NCBI RefSeq assembly: GCF_021729035.1
Contig: NZ_JAJSAP010000002.1
Location: 434,001-498,000 of the forward strand
Reading direction: 5' to 3'
From: Microbulbifer sediminum
GTDB taxonomy: Bacteria > Pseudomonadota > Gammaproteobacteria > Pseudomonadales > Cellvibrionaceae
DNA length: 64,000 nucleotides
Shown here: in pieces, positions 8,508-17,835 of the stretch
How the letters are laid out: each line of letters begins with the position of its first letter
How positions within the stretch are numbered: position 1 is the stretch's first letter
Notes under the pieces: generated by a model
The model's input: the letters and a program-made list of their open reading frames with translations, nothing else
Databases searched by the model: none
What the model was told of the DNA's origin: nothing
Position numbers and translations under genes: made by a program

Positions 8508-9353
8508 ATGAATACCCAGGCTGTTATTGAAGTTGCCGAACTGCTGGACCAGCTCAAGGATCCCGAGCTGGTCGTCCTCGACTGCCGCTACGACCTCGGC
8601 CAGCCAGACGCCGGCGAGGCCTGCTTTGCGCAGTCCCATATCCCCCGCGCCCAGTACGCCAGCCTGCACCGGGACCTTTCCGGCCCCACCGAGCGCTACG
8701 GCGGTCGTCATCCCCTGCCATCGGTAGATCAGTTCACTCCAGTGGCACGCAGGCTGGGTATCAATCCCGACTCACATGTAGTGATCTACGACGACCAGCG
8801 GCTCGCCTTCGCCGCACGCGCCTGGTGGCTGTTGCGTTTTTTTGGCCTCAAGCGGGTATCTGTATTGAACGGCGGGTTCACTGCGTGGCGCGATGCCGGC
8901 CTGCCCGTTGAGAGCGGCCAGGCGCAGACTGTGCCCTATGGCAGCTTTGCCCCCAGCCCAAACCCCGGTGCTGTTGCCGACCACTGGGAAATTTACTCGG
9001 GCCTGGCCAATCCCGACTGGCAACTGGTGGATGCCCGGGAACCGGCGCGATTCGCCGGTATCGAAGAACCTATCGACCCGGTGGCCGGGCACATCCCCTC
9101 TGCCATCAACAAGCCCTGGCAGATGGTCACTGAACCCGGGGGCAAGCTGAAACCGGTAGCGGCGTTGCGGGAGCACTGGCAGGACGTCCGCTCTGATGAA
9201 CCATTGATCTGCTACTGTGGTTCCGGCGTCACTGCCTGCGTCAACCTGCTATCCCTGCACCTGATCGGCCGCGACGACGCGCGCCTGTATCCTGGCAGCT
9301 GGAGCGACTGGTGCGCCCACCTCCTGCACCCGGCATCACAGCAGGCCAACTGA
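8508..9353 (+). CDS. Two-domain rhodanese sulfurtransferase (SseA/TST type)
   Basis: About 281 residues with two rhodanese domains, the inactive N-terminal one (LVVLDCRYDL ... VSVLNGGFTAWRDAGLP) and the catalytic C-terminal one. The active loop is CYCGSGVTAC, with the persulfide Cys in CGSGVT as in thiosulfate and 3-mercaptopyruvate sulfurtransferases. It transfers sulfane sulfur to cyanide or thiols in the cytoplasm. The frame opens at 8433, but ATG 8508 (or ATG 8496) gives the usual family length; neither has a strong ribosome site. It is not the single-domain tRNA hydroxylase TrhO, despite the nearby cmo genes. The gene is monocistronic and ends at a strong bidirectional hairpin. Confidence 0.88.
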   Translation: MNTQAVIEVAELLDQLKDPELVVLDCRYDLGQPDAGEACFAQSHIPRAQYASLHRDLSGPTERYGGRHPLPSVDQFTPVARRLGINPDSHVVIYDDQRLAFAARAWWLLRFFGLKRVSVLNGGFTAWRDAGLPVESGQAQTVPYGSFAPSPNPGAVADHWEIYSGLANPDWQLVDAREPARFAGIEEPIDPVAGHIPSAINKPWQMVTEPGGKLKPVAALREHWQDVRSDEPLICYCGSGVTACVNLLSLHLIGRDDARLYPGSWSDWCAHLLHPASQQAN

Positions 9354-9371
9354 CGAACCCCTGAACAAAAA

Positions 9372-9395
9372 GCGGCCGGCCCCTGGGCCGGCCGC
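9372..9395 (-). terminator. Intrinsic terminator between sulfurtransferase and msrA
   Basis: A perfect 11-bp GC-only stem (GCGGCCGGCCC / GGGCCGGCCGC). On the minus strand it is followed by TTTTTG, giving a classical intrinsic terminator for msrA. It also closes the rightward sulfurtransferase transcript, though without a T-run on that side. Confidence 0.85.
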
Positions 9396-9427
9396 AATGG
9401 GCAAACTGATGTCAGGGGGCACGCCCG

Positions 9428-10057
9428 TCAGCGGATAAGGCAGGCACCGGTGCCGGCCAGCCCGCAATAACCTTCCGGATTCTTGGCCAGATACTGCTGG
9501 TGATCCTCCTCGGCATAATAGAATTCCGGCGCCATGGCGATTTCTGTGGTGATTTCTTCATACCCCTTGTCTTCCAGGGCCGCCTGGAACTTTTCTTTCG
9601 ATTTCTTCGCCTGCTCCAGCTGGGCCTCGTCAAAACAGAAAATACAGGAACGGTACTGGGTGCCAAGGTCATTGCCCTGGCGCATGCCCTGGGTGGGGTC
9701 GTGCTCTTCCCAGAAGCGCTTGAGCAGGTGCCCATAACTCACCTTGCCTGGGTCAAACACCACCAGCACCACTTCCGCATGGCCGGTGCGGCCGCTGCAG
9801 ACTTCCTGGTAATTCGGGTTCTCGGTACAGCCATCCGCATAGCCGGCAGCCGTGACGTATACGCCGTCGATTTCCCAGAACAGGCGCTCGGCCCCCCAAA
9901 AGCACCCCATGCCGAAAATGGCCTGTTGCATGCCCTCCGGGAAGGGTCCCTTCATGGGGTGATCGTTAACAAAGTGGATCCCGGTAATGTCCATGGGCTC
10001 CTTGCGGCCCGGCAGGATCTGGTCTGCACAGGGCATCTTGAACTTGTCGTATTGCAT
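9428..10057 (-). CDS. msrA: Peptide-methionine (S)-S-oxide reductase MsrA
   Basis: A 209-residue enzyme that repairs methionine-S-sulfoxide in proteins using a thiol relay. The signature is [14 protein letters not shown] (catalytic Cys52), followed by [27 protein letters not shown] and [23 protein letters not shown]. The C-terminal [12 protein letters not shown] carries candidate recycling cysteines. The usual GYAGG motif reads GYADG here. The frame extends upstream to 10099, but ATG 10057, preceded by GGTGGAGAGACG, is the better start. It lies 42 nt downstream of a methyltransferase gene on the same strand, so the two may be co-transcribed, and it is closed by the hairpin at 9372-9395. Confidence 0.95.
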   Translation of the reverse strand: MQYDKFKMPCADQILPGRKEPMDITGIHFVNDHPMKGPFPEGMQQAIFGMGCFWGAERLFWEIDGVYVTAAGYADGCTENPNYQEVCSGRTGHAEVVLVVFDPGKVSYGHLLKRFWEEHDPTQGMRQGNDLGTQYRSCIFCFDEAQLEQAKKSKEKFQAALEDKGYEEITTEIAMAPEFYYAEEDHQQYLAKNPEGYCGLAGTGACLIR

Positions 10058-10099
10058 CGTCTCTCCACCTCTCTGGACCATCTGAGGCCCTGAAAACAC

Positions 10100-10726
10100 T
10101 TAAGACCCGGTTGCACCGGCGACCAGTATGCAGCCGCTGGCCTTCATTGGCCGCCTGACCTCCCACTCCCGGTATTCCGCCCCCAGCTTTTGCTCGGCCC
10201 GCTCCGCCAGTCGCCGGAAAGGCGATCGGCCCGGGTCCGCGAGCACAACCTGCTCTACACCAGCCCGCAGCGCCCTGCGGGTCAGGTTGAAGAGTGGCGC
10301 TTCCAGCTTGTCCCAGAAGCAGATATCGGTCCCTATGACCGCATCAAATCGTGAAAGGTCTCTCTCGGTCACCCGTTCGTAGCGGCAACGCCATGTTTTC
10401 ACGGTCACTCCGTTCAGCTCTGCATGATAGTCCACGAAAGGGAATACGCTGGGATCCGCATCCAGACCAGTCACGTCGGCAGAAAATTCCTTTGCGCAGA
10501 AAATACCGCCCAGTCCCCAGCCGCAGCCCAGGTCCAGTACCCGTGCTCCCTTCCTGAGCGGATGACGCTTGAGGTAGTCCATGGTGAGACAGGAACTCTT
10601 CCAGAACTTGTTGCCGTGCAAGGTGGGGTCACCCGCCTCCCGGCGCAGGCGGCGCATATCCGGGTGAGCGTTCTTGCGTACCGTCAGGCCGAACAGGCGA
10701 CGGGAATCGTTTTGCGTGCCATTCAC
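10100..10726 (-). CDS. Class I SAM-dependent methyltransferase (METTL/lysine-MT-like)
   Basis: A Rossmann-fold methyltransferase with the SAM motif VLDLGCGWGLGGIFCAKEF, the acidic loop VTGLDADPSVFPF, post-motif FDAVIGTDICFWDKL, and a C-terminal VVLADPGRSPFRRLAE. This arrangement resembles the METTL20/ETF-beta-lysine and related small protein methyltransferases, so a protein target is plausible but unproven. The open frame begins at TTG 10768 with no ribosome site. GTG 10726, preceded by AGGAG at 11 nt, gives about 208 residues and is preferred. It precedes msrA on the same strand by 42 nt. Substrate unknown. Confidence 0.75.
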   Translation of the reverse strand: MNGTQNDSRRLFGLTVRKNAHPDMRRLRREAGDPTLHGNKFWKSSCLTMDYLKRHPLRKGARVLDLGCGWGLGGIFCAKEFSADVTGLDADPSVFPFVDYHAELNGVTVKTWRCRYERVTERDLSRFDAVIGTDICFWDKLEAPLFNLTRRALRAGVEQVVLADPGRSPFRRLAERAEQKLGAEYREWEVRRPMKASGCILVAGATGS

Positions 10727-10897
10727 GGTTTTGTCAGCTCCTGAGTTCAGTTCGCTCAACCAAAACAAGGTAGTAGCCGTCAGTTGGGCGCCAGTTTAAC
10801 TATTTAGCACTGTGGTTTCAGCTCACTGGGCTATTTTTCAATGACGAATCGCAGTGCAAGGCATTGCCAATAACCACAAGGATATCGTGGATTCAGC

Positions 10898-12163
10898 ATG
10901 CATAAGCATATCGCAACCGGCATTGCCGGCATGGTCCTGCTCGGCGCAAGCCTGGCCAAGGCAGTCCCGGTTTACGAATCAGACGAGGTCACCTTGTTTA
11001 TTTCCGGGTATTTCAGCGCAAACCAGATTAATGCCAATGGGGACACGTTCCTGGATGATGGATTTAACCGGGTGCGTCTGGGCCTGAATACATCGGCCTA
11101 TAAGGACTGGAACGTCGGCTTCAACGCGGAGTGGGGCATCAATGCCATCTCTTCCGGGCAACCGGTGATCATCGCTGGTAACCAGCAGGCATCCCTTGGA
11201 GAGCGGGGCCGCTCACTGTTTATCCGCCAGGGCCATGTGTTCGCCAAGCACGAGCACTGGGGGGATTTCGTTGCCGGCAAGCAGTGGGCCGTCTATTACG
11301 ACGTGGCAGGCTTTACCGACTGGTACGAGATTTCCGGCGGCCTGGCCAGCGGTGCATTCTCCCTGGGCAGTGACGGTGGCATCCTCGGCACTGGCCGCGC
11401 CGATGGTGCCATCACCTGGCACAAGAGCTGGGCCGGCCTGGGCGGGGAAATGGAAATCGGCTTGCAGTACCAGGCCCATAGCTCCAACCTGGATATCAGG
11501 GTGGAGGATGCGATCGGTGAGGATCTGCTGCTGGAGTGCCCGGCCGGGGACTGCGAATTTGGGCTGGGGCATTCGATTTCCCTGAGATACACGGCCGATA
11601 TCGGCGACGGTCTCACGATTGGCACAGCCTACAACCGGGTGAAGGTGGATATTGAGTCCACCCGCGGCCGCGTTTTCGATATCACCGATCCCGCCAACCC
11701 GATCCTGATCGACTCCGATTTCGACATCACTGCCAGCAGCAACTCCTGGGCACTGATCGCCGGCATCAAATACGGCAAAGGGCCCTACCAGCAAGGCTTC
11801 TACGGTGCGGTGGTGGCACAGCGCTCGCAGAACAATGAGTTGGCCCCGGAGGGCTCGACACGGGGCATTACCAACTTCTTTGATGCCGAGGGCAGTGAGT
11901 CCATCTTTACCTACACCTGGGGCCTCAAGGACTGCTACTCGTTTTACTTCGGCCACAATATCCTGCGCTCCGATGACCCCGGCTTCGAGGAGGGCCTCAT
12001 CGAAGAAGACCTGTACGAGCTTAAAAAGTATTTTATCGGCTTCCAATACCGCTGGAGCGACCGCGTAAAGCTGTATACGGAAAATACTATCGATGACAGT
12101 AACTCGCTGGGGGCAGCGTTCGCTGCTGATGTGATTGCGGTCGGCATGCGCGTCGACATCTGA
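10898..12163 (+). CDS. Outer-membrane porin (Gram-negative general porin-like)
   Basis: A 421-residue predicted beta-barrel. The signal peptide HIATGIAGMVLLGASLAKA is followed by alternating amphipathic strands such as VTLFISGYFSANQIN, FNRVRLGLNTSAYKDWNVGFNAEWG, FIRQGHVFAKHEHWGDFVAGKQWAVYYDVAGFTDWYE and SISLRYTADIGDGLTIGTAYNRVKV. The strand ending FQYRWSDRVKLYTENTIDD is typical of the OmpC/porin superfamily. The C-terminus (VIAVGMRVDI) lacks a terminal aromatic residue. It is unlike the DcaP-like porin at 7.1 kb, so the window encodes two porin types. Substrate unknown. It is separated from its neighbours by more than 100 bp upstream and 38 bp downstream. Confidence 0.8.
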   Translation: MHKHIATGIAGMVLLGASLAKAVPVYESDEVTLFISGYFSANQINANGDTFLDDGFNRVRLGLNTSAYKDWNVGFNAEWGINAISSGQPVIIAGNQQASLGERGRSLFIRQGHVFAKHEHWGDFVAGKQWAVYYDVAGFTDWYEISGGLASGAFSLGSDGGILGTGRADGAITWHKSWAGLGGEMEIGLQYQAHSSNLDIRVEDAIGEDLLLECPAGDCEFGLGHSISLRYTADIGDGLTIGTAYNRVKVDIESTRGRVFDITDPANPILIDSDFDITASSNSWALIAGIKYGKGPYQQGFYGAVVAQRSQNNELAPEGSTRGITNFFDAEGSESIFTYTWGLKDCYSFYFGHNILRSDDPGFEEGLIEEDLYELKKYFIGFQYRWSDRVKLYTENTIDDSNSLGAAFAADVIAVGMRVDI

Positions 12164-12201
12164 TAATCTCGAGGCCCGGGTTATTTAGAAAGGAACACCC
12201 T

Positions 12202-12714
12202 GTGGCCAGACTGATCCTGCTGATTGCGCTCGGCATCTTTGCCTGGATTGCATGGCAGAAATTCACCGCCAGCCCGCCGCGCCAGCGCCGTAAACTACTG
12301 CTCCAGTGGACGCTGGTGGCCGTGGCGCTGGCGGCAGTACTCCTGGCCGTCACCGGCCGCCTGCACTGGGTGGGGGCCGCCGTGGCGCTGGTGCTGCCGG
12401 TACTGGGGCGGACCCTGGGCTGGCTGGGCCGGCACCTGCCGTGGCTCGCCCCGCTGCTCGCACGCCATGCGCAGGCCCGCCAGCAGCAGGCAGGCCGTGA
12501 CTCGCAGCAGGGACCGAATCAGGATACCGGAGAGAGCCCGCTTACGGTGGAGGAAGCCCGCCGGATTCTCGATGTCCGCCAGGGCGCGACCCGCGAGGAA
12601 ATCCTCGCCGCCCACCGCCGCCTGATCCAGAAAATGCACCCGGACCGCGGTGGCAACGACTACCTGGCCTCCCGCATCAACGCAGCCAAGGAACTGCTGC
12701 TGCAACAGCTCTGA
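12202..12714 (+). CDS. Membrane-anchored J-domain protein (DnaJ/TIM14-like)
   Basis: A 170-residue protein starting at GTG 12202 with AGGAA 9 nt upstream. It has an N-terminal hydrophobic helix (residues 3-16), a second hydrophobic region (about 35-80, LLLQWTLVAVALAAVLLAV and beyond), and a C-terminal J domain. The J domain has TVEEARRILDVRQGATREEILAAHRRLIQKMHPDRGGNDYLASRINAAKELLLQ with the essential HPD motif. There is no G/F or zinc-finger region. The arrangement matches DjlA/TIM14-type proteins, which recruit and stimulate DnaK (Hsp70) at the inner membrane. It is convergent with cmoM. Confidence 0.87.
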   Translation: MARLILLIALGIFAWIAWQKFTASPPRQRRKLLLQWTLVAVALAAVLLAVTGRLHWVGAAVALVLPVLGRTLGWLGRHLPWLAPLLARHAQARQQQAGRDSQQGPNQDTGESPLTVEEARRILDVRQGATREEILAAHRRLIQKMHPDRGGNDYLASRINAAKELLLQQL

Positions 12715-12768
12715 GCCCTGCCCCCACGCTCACAGGCCAGTCCGCCTGGTCGGGAGGCACGCCGTGGT

Positions 12769-13548
12769 TCAGTCAACCCGCCGACACAGCAGGTGTACGT
12801 AACGGGCCAGTTGCCTGTAGGGATCCCGCCGGGAAAATGCCAGCTCTTTCTCCACTACCGCGCTGGCGGGCAGCTTGTCGCGGATTGAGGGGGTCATGAA
12901 ATCGTTGAAACAACGGATACCGCTGTGTGCCGTCACTGCCAGCCCCGCCTGCAACAGCCAGTCCTGCACCCACTCGGTGCACAGCGGGTTATCCGGCGTC
13001 AGGCTCCCAGGATGGCCGCCCCAGTAACCGCTGGCGACATTGCGGTCCAGCTGGCGGAAGCTGCCCCGCTGCAACAGGCGAAATTCCAGTGCCCGCCGGT
13101 TGTAGAAGGTCAGGGAAAGATGGCCGCCGGGCCGCAAGAGTTGGGCCAACTGGAAAACAGCCTCCCGTGGCCGGTCCAGCCATTCCAGCACCGCGTGGCA
13201 CAGTACCAGGTCAACCGCGCCATGCGCCGGCTCAGCCCCCAGCGACTGCAGTGGCGCGTGTACAAAAGATACCCGTTCCTCCAGGTGGCGACTGGCGGCC
13301 AGCTCCCGCGCCTGCGCCAGCATCTTTGCGGAAATATCCGCGATTGTGACGCTATGCCCGGCCTGCGCCAGGTCCAGTGCAAACTGTCCCTGTCCGCCAC
13401 CAGCATCCAGCACGCGCAGCCCGGCCCCCCCGTCCAGCACCGGCTGCAGGTCCCGGTTTAACACCGCCAGGCGGATGTCGCCCTTGAGGCCGCCGTAGAT
13501 ACGCTTGCGGAAACGCTCCGCCAGGTCGTCGAAATTCCGGTCTGCCAT
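12769..13548 (-). CDS. cmoM: tRNA 5-carboxymethoxyuridine(34) methyltransferase CmoM
   Basis: A 259-residue SAM methyltransferase. It methylates cmo5U34 to mcmo5U34 in certain tRNAs, the last step of the wobble-uridine pathway. The N-terminus DRNFDDLAERFRKRIYGGLKGDIRLAVL, the SAM motif LRVLDAGGGQGQFALDLA, VDLVLCHAVLEWLDRP, LLRPGGHLSLTFYNRRALEFR and the C-terminal RDPYRQLARYVHLLCRR closely follow the E. coli CmoM pattern. It is the last gene of a compact leftward trio (DUF599, MazG-like, cmoM) with gaps of 16 and 6 nt. The cmoA-cmoB pair lies 4.3 kb away on the other strand. Confidence 0.92.
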   Translation of the reverse strand: MADRNFDDLAERFRKRIYGGLKGDIRLAVLNRDLQPVLDGGAGLRVLDAGGGQGQFALDLAQAGHSVTIADISAKMLAQARELAASRHLEERVSFVHAPLQSLGAEPAHGAVDLVLCHAVLEWLDRPREAVFQLAQLLRPGGHLSLTFYNRRALEFRLLQRGSFRQLDRNVASGYWGGHPGSLTPDNPLCTEWVQDWLLQAGLAVTAHSGIRCFNDFMTPSIRDKLPASAVVEKELAFSRRDPYRQLARYVHLLCRRVD

Positions 13549-13554
13549 CGCCCG

Positions 13555-13893
13555 TCAGCCGTCCCCGCCCGTACCAGCGGCCAGAAAACGCTTGCGGTTG
13601 TGAACGATCTTTCCCGCAACAGCAGCCTCCAGGTCGATATCCATCACCGCTGCCAGCTTCAGCAGGTACATCTGGATGTCCGCCAGCTCCGACGCCAGTT
13701 CGGCCTTTTCCGGGCCTTCGCCGGTCGCGAGCAGGTCTTCGATATCACCGTCACTGCGCCATTGCAGGTGCCGCCCGAGTTCGGACACTTCCACCGCCAG
13801 GGCCATGGCGAGGTTCTTCGGTGAATGCAGGCATTGCCAGCCGCGCGCCCGCGCAATGGCATCAAACTCACGCAGAATCTGCCGGGTATCCAT
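13555..13893 (-). CDS. MazG-like nucleotide pyrophosphohydrolase
   Basis: A 112-residue all-alpha NTP pyrophosphatase. The MazG/dCTPase metal-binding pattern is visible: EVSELGRHLQW (ExxE type) and ELASELADIQMYLLKLA (ExxD type). The C-terminal KIVHNRKRF is also typical. Such house-cleaning enzymes hydrolyse non-canonical or excess dNTPs to the monophosphate and pyrophosphate. It is the middle gene of a tight leftward operon, 16 nt after DUF599 and 6 nt before cmoM. Substrate not predictable. Confidence 0.88.
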   Translation of the reverse strand: MDTRQILREFDAIARARGWQCLHSPKNLAMALAVEVSELGRHLQWRSDGDIEDLLATGEGPEKAELASELADIQMYLLKLAAVMDIDLEAAVAGKIVHNRKRFLAAGTGGDG

Positions 13894-13909
13894 TTCAGTG
13901 CCCTCCCCC

Positions 13910-14623
13910 TCAAATCTCGCTGGTGCGCTCGAGCACCTTCCCTTCAGCCGCCAGTATTGCCCTCAGGGTGCGTGAACGGAATTCGCGCAGGAAAAGGACC
14001 AATGCCACCACCAGGTAGCCGGCCACGAACAGCAGCGGATGGACAAACCAGCCCATTACCGACATGGCGAAATAATAGGAACGCAGCCCGTAGTTGTAAC
14101 TGTGTCCCGCCTGGTCGATCACCTTGGCTGTGCTGATGGCAAAGCGGCGCCGCTCCCGGTCGGAGGTATCTTCCGCTTCCGGCAGCGGGGCCGCGCCGAT
14201 CAGCACGTTGGCAAAAGAGTACTGGCGCAACGACCAGGTAAAGTTGAAGAAGGCGAAAATAAAAATCAGGATCAGCAACAGGATCTTGAGCTCGAACTGC
14301 TGCACCGTGGTCTCTTCGGCGAATGGCAGGGTACTCAGGACCTTGATCGCCGCCTGGTTTGCACTCAGGGCGGTTACCAGGCCGGCCAGGATCAGGATGC
14401 TGGTGGAGGCAAAGAAACCGATAACCCGCTCCAGATTGCCGATAATCGCTGCATCGGGCATCCGCATGTCGCGGTCGAGCATGCGCAGCATCCATTCCAC
14501 CCGGTACCACTGCATCGACGAGGCCAGGCACCAGGACACCTTCGCCTTCTTGCGGGCGAAGATCGTATAGCCGCCCCAGGTAATGAAAAATCCAGTCACA
14601 CTGGCAATATCCAACCAGGTCAA
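13910..14623 (-). CDS. DUF599-family inner-membrane protein
   Basis: A 237-residue membrane protein with about five hydrophobic segments: residues 6-23, about 69-88, a long one near 112-130, about 187-205 and 204-212. The N-terminus WLDIASVTGFFITWGGYTIFARKKAK and the conserved RRFAISTAKVIDQAGHSYNYGLRSYYFAMSVMGWFVHPLLF fit the DUF599 family of unknown function. It is the first gene of the leftward trio with the MazG-like and cmoM genes. No catalytic motif is seen. Confidence 0.85.
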   Translation of the reverse strand: MTWLDIASVTGFFITWGGYTIFARKKAKVSWCLASSMQWYRVEWMLRMLDRDMRMPDAAIIGNLERVIGFFASTSILILAGLVTALSANQAAIKVLSTLPFAEETTVQQFELKILLLILIFIFAFFNFTWSLRQYSFANVLIGAAPLPEAEDTSDRERRRFAISTAKVIDQAGHSYNYGLRSYYFAMSVMGWFVHPLLFVAGYLVVALVLFLREFRSRTLRAILAAEGKVLERTSEI

Positions 14624-14844
14624 CGTCTGTCTCCGTATTCGTCTACATTTATCCTGCCGGAACCCCGGCCTTTGCCCGGGACGCCAGAGCCTGGAACAGG
14701 TATCCGCAGTCTTTGCCCTGCTGGCACCCTTGTCAACACTGTTTTTCCCGCACGGCGAGGCGGTAGAATAACGTCCAAACCCTGCCGGGTCCGCCCGGCG
14801 CAGCCGGTGCCACCGGCCCGCTAGTTACCTTATGGAGCTGCCTT

Positions 14845-17775
14845 TTGAGTAATACACACCCTGCATTCGAACTGGTCACCACCGCAGAGATCGAATCCCT
14901 CGGCGTGAGGGTAGAGGAATACCGGCACAAGGTCACCGGTGCCCAACACCTGCATATCGCCGCGGACAACGCCGAGAATGTCTTCCTTGTCGCCCTGCGC
15001 ACCGTGCCGCAGGACTCTACCGGGGTCGCCCACATCCTGGAGCACACCGCACTCTGTGGTAGTGACAAATATCCGGTGCGCGACCCATTTTTCATGATGA
15101 TACGGCGTTCCCTCAACACCTTCATGAACGCATTCACGAGTTCCGACTGGACTGCCTACCCGTTCGCCAGCCAGAACCGTAAGGACTTCAACAACCTGCT
15201 CGACGTCTACCTGGACGCGGTATTCTTCGCCAAGCTGGACCCACTGGACTTTGCCCAGGAGGGTCACCGGCTGGAGTTCAGCGAGCCGGGCAACCCCGAC
15301 AGCGAGCTGGTCTACAAGGGCGTGGTGTACAACGAGATGAAAGGCGCCATGAGCTCGGTCACCTCCCAGCTGTGGCAGGCCCTCAGCCGCTACCTGTACC
15401 CCACCACTACCTACCACTGGAACTCGGGCGGGGAGCCGGCGGATATCCCCAAGCTCACCTATGAGCAACTGCAGGCCTTTTATCGCACCCACTACCACCC
15501 CAGCAACGCAACCTTCATGACATTCGGGGACATCCCCGCTGCCGAACACCAGGCGGCGTTTGAGGAGAAAGCCCTGAGCAAGTTCGAAAAGCTCAACAAG
15601 ACCATTGAGGTTGGTCGCGAGGACCGCTACCTGGCACCGCTGTCGGTGGAGGAGTTCTATCCCCTGAGCGAGTCCGAGGCCGGCGAGGGCGACACTGGCA
15701 ATGCCAGCGACAAAACCCATATCGTGCTGGCCTGGCTACTGGGCGATGTCACCGACCTCGAGGCGGTGCTGACAGCCCACCTGCTGGCCGGTGTGCTGCT
15801 TGACAACAGCGCGTCACCGCTGATGAAACTATTGGAAACCACCGACCTGGGCACGTCGCCCTCTCCCCTGCTGGGACTGGATGACACCCAGCGGGAAATG
15901 GCCTTCGTCTGCGGTATCGAGGGCAGCGAGCGGGATCGGGCCGACGAGCTGGAGCAACAGGTCATGGATGTCCTCAGGGACGTGGCGGAAAACGGTGTGC
16001 CCTATGAACAGCTCGCCGCCAGCCTGCACCAACTGGAACTGCAACAGCGGGAAATTGGCGGCGACGGTTTCCCCTACGGCCTGCAGTTGATCATGACCGC
16101 CCTGACCGGCGCCACCCACCGGGGCGATGCCATTGGCTTGCTGAATATTGACGCGACCCTGGAGAAACTGCGCGAACAGATCAAGAATCCGCGGTTTATC
16201 GCCGATGTGGCACGGGAGCTGCTGGTGGACAACCAGCACCGGGTCCGCCTGGTCCTGCGCCCCGATACCGAACTGGCCGGGCGCCGCGAACAGGCAGAAA
16301 AGGCTCGCCTGGCAGAGATACGCGCTGCACTCAGCGACGGGGAAAAACAGCAGATCATCCAGACCGCCAGCGCCCTGCAGGAGCGACAGGAGCGCGAGGA
16401 CGATGCCTCTATCCTTCCCAAGGTAGGGGTGGAGGACATTCCCGCAGAAATGCCGCGGGTCGAGGGCGAGGAACTGCAGCTGGGCCGGCAGAAACTGACC
16501 CGTTACAGCGCTGGCACCAATGGCCTGGTTTACCAGCAGGTGGTCTGTGCCCTGCCCGAATTCAGCGAAGAGGAAAAACAGCTGCTGCCGTACTACTGCC
16601 AGGTACTGAGCGAAGTCGGGCTCGGTGAAAAGGACTACCTGGAAGTGCAGCAGTGGCAGGCGCGGGTCTGCGGCGCTTTGCATGGTTTTACCAGCAGCCG
16701 CACCGCGATCGATGACCTGCAACAGATGCGCGGGCATTTCGTGCTGTCCGGAAAGGCGCTGGCCGCCAATCAGGAGGGCCTCACCGAACTGATGGATGCC
16801 ACGCTGGAGCAGGTCCGCTTCGACGAACTGCCGCGTATCCGTGAGCTCATGCAGCAGACCCTGGCGCGCCGTGAGCAGGGTGTGGTGGGCAACGGCCACG
16901 CCCTGGCCATGGCTGCCGCCAGTGCCGGGTTCAACCGGGCCGCATTCGAGAATCACGCCACCGGAGGCCTGCTGGGCCTTCGTCACCTCAAGGGCCTGGT
17001 GCGCAGTTTTGACGATAGCGGGCTGGAAAGCCTGCAGGAAAAGCTGCAGGCAATCCACGGCAAGATCCTGTCCGCAGAACGCCAGTTCCTGCTGGTGGGC
17101 GAAGAAGAAAAACTATCGGATTTCAGTCGCGCCATGGATACCCTGGCTAACGATGCCACCGGCGGCGGTTATACCATCAACGGCGACTTTAATCCCCGCC
17201 AGGTGGGAGAGCTGTGGCTGACCAACAGCCAGGTCAATTTCTGCTCCAAAGCCTACGCGACCGTGCCCATGAGCCACCCCGACTCGGCTCCGCTGGCGGT
17301 GCTGGGCGGGTTCCTTCGCAACGGCTTCCTACACCGCACCATCCGCGAACAGGGGGGCGCCTATGGTGGCGGGGCGGGCCATGACAACAACCTGGGTGTG
17401 TTCCGGTTCTTCTCCTATCGCGACCCTCGCATGGCCGAAACCCTGCAGGATTTCGATGCCTCCCTGGAGTGGCTGGCCGATGGCAAGCACCAGGATTCAC
17501 AGGTGGAGGAAGCGATCCTCGGCGTGGTAGGCGGACTCGACAAACCCGGCTCCCCGTCTGGCGAGGCCAAGAAGGCATTTCACTCCGCCCTTTACGGCCG
17601 GACCCACGAGGTGCGCGAAGAGTTCCGCCGCCGGGTAACCGAGGTAAAACTCGAGGATCTGCAGCGGGTGGCCGCCACCTACCTGCGGCCGGAAAAAGCC
17701 GGCACCGCTGTGGTCACCGGCAACCAGGGCCGTGAGGCAGGACTGGCACTGGGACTGGAGGAAGAAAAGCTTTAA
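14845..17775 (+). CDS. M16C insulinase-family metallopeptidase (PreP/presequence-protease-like)
   Basis: A 976-residue zinc protease. The start is TTG 14845 with GGAG 7 nt upstream. The inverted zinc motif is HILEH (His63, Glu66, His67) in AHILEHTALCGSDKYPVRDPFF, followed by SLNTFMNAFTSSDWTAYPFAS and VVYNEMKGAMS with the distal Glu ligand. The M16C-associated domain and a C-terminal inactive M16 repeat (GGFLRNGFLHRTIREQGGAYGGGAGHDN) follow. The length and absence of an evident signal peptide fit cytosolic PreP-like enzymes, which degrade unstructured peptides. The gene is monocistronic. An inverted repeat lies between it and cmoA. Confidence 0.93.
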   Translation: MSNTHPAFELVTTAEIESLGVRVEEYRHKVTGAQHLHIAADNAENVFLVALRTVPQDSTGVAHILEHTALCGSDKYPVRDPFFMMIRRSLNTFMNAFTSSDWTAYPFASQNRKDFNNLLDVYLDAVFFAKLDPLDFAQEGHRLEFSEPGNPDSELVYKGVVYNEMKGAMSSVTSQLWQALSRYLYPTTTYHWNSGGEPADIPKLTYEQLQAFYRTHYHPSNATFMTFGDIPAAEHQAAFEEKALSKFEKLNKTIEVGREDRYLAPLSVEEFYPLSESEAGEGDTGNASDKTHIVLAWLLGDVTDLEAVLTAHLLAGVLLDNSASPLMKLLETTDLGTSPSPLLGLDDTQREMAFVCGIEGSERDRADELEQQVMDVLRDVAENGVPYEQLAASLHQLELQQREIGGDGFPYGLQLIMTALTGATHRGDAIGLLNIDATLEKLREQIKNPRFIADVARELLVDNQHRVRLVLRPDTELAGRREQAEKARLAEIRAALSDGEKQQIIQTASALQERQEREDDASILPKVGVEDIPAEMPRVEGEELQLGRQKLTRYSAGTNGLVYQQVVCALPEFSEEEKQLLPYYCQVLSEVGLGEKDYLEVQQWQARVCGALHGFTSSRTAIDDLQQMRGHFVLSGKALAANQEGLTELMDATLEQVRFDELPRIRELMQQTLARREQGVVGNGHALAMAAASAGFNRAAFENHATGGLLGLRHLKGLVRSFDDSGLESLQEKLQAIHGKILSAERQFLLVGEEEKLSDFSRAMDTLANDATGGGYTINGDFNPRQVGELWLTNSQVNFCSKAYATVPMSHPDSAPLAVLGGFLRNGFLHRTIREQGGAYGGGAGHDNNLGVFRFFSYRDPRMAETLQDFDASLEWLADGKHQDSQVEEAILGVVGGLDKPGSPSGEAKKAFHSALYGRTHEVREEFRRRVTEVKLEDLQRVAATYLRPEKAGTAVVTGNQGREAGLALGLEEEKL

Positions 17776-17784
17776 GGGATATAT

Positions 17785-17808
17785 CGCCGCGCGACCAGTC
17801 GCGCGGCG
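17785..17808 (+). terminator. Hairpin after the M16C protease gene
   Basis: A 10-bp perfect stem (CGCCGCGCGA / TCGCGCGGCG, loop CCAG) begins 10 nt after the protease stop. No T-tract follows, so it may be a weak or attenuating terminator before cmoA. Confidence 0.45.
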
Positions 17809-17835
17809 TGCCTGCAACCGCTTTTCCGGAAACAA

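Noticed and set aside
8508-9353. Rhodanese protein considered as TrhO, the tRNA U34 hydroxylase feeding CmoB
   Set aside because: The protein has two rhodanese domains and a CGSGVT loop, the form of SseA/TST sulfurtransferases. TrhO is a single-rhodanese protein with a different N-terminal domain.
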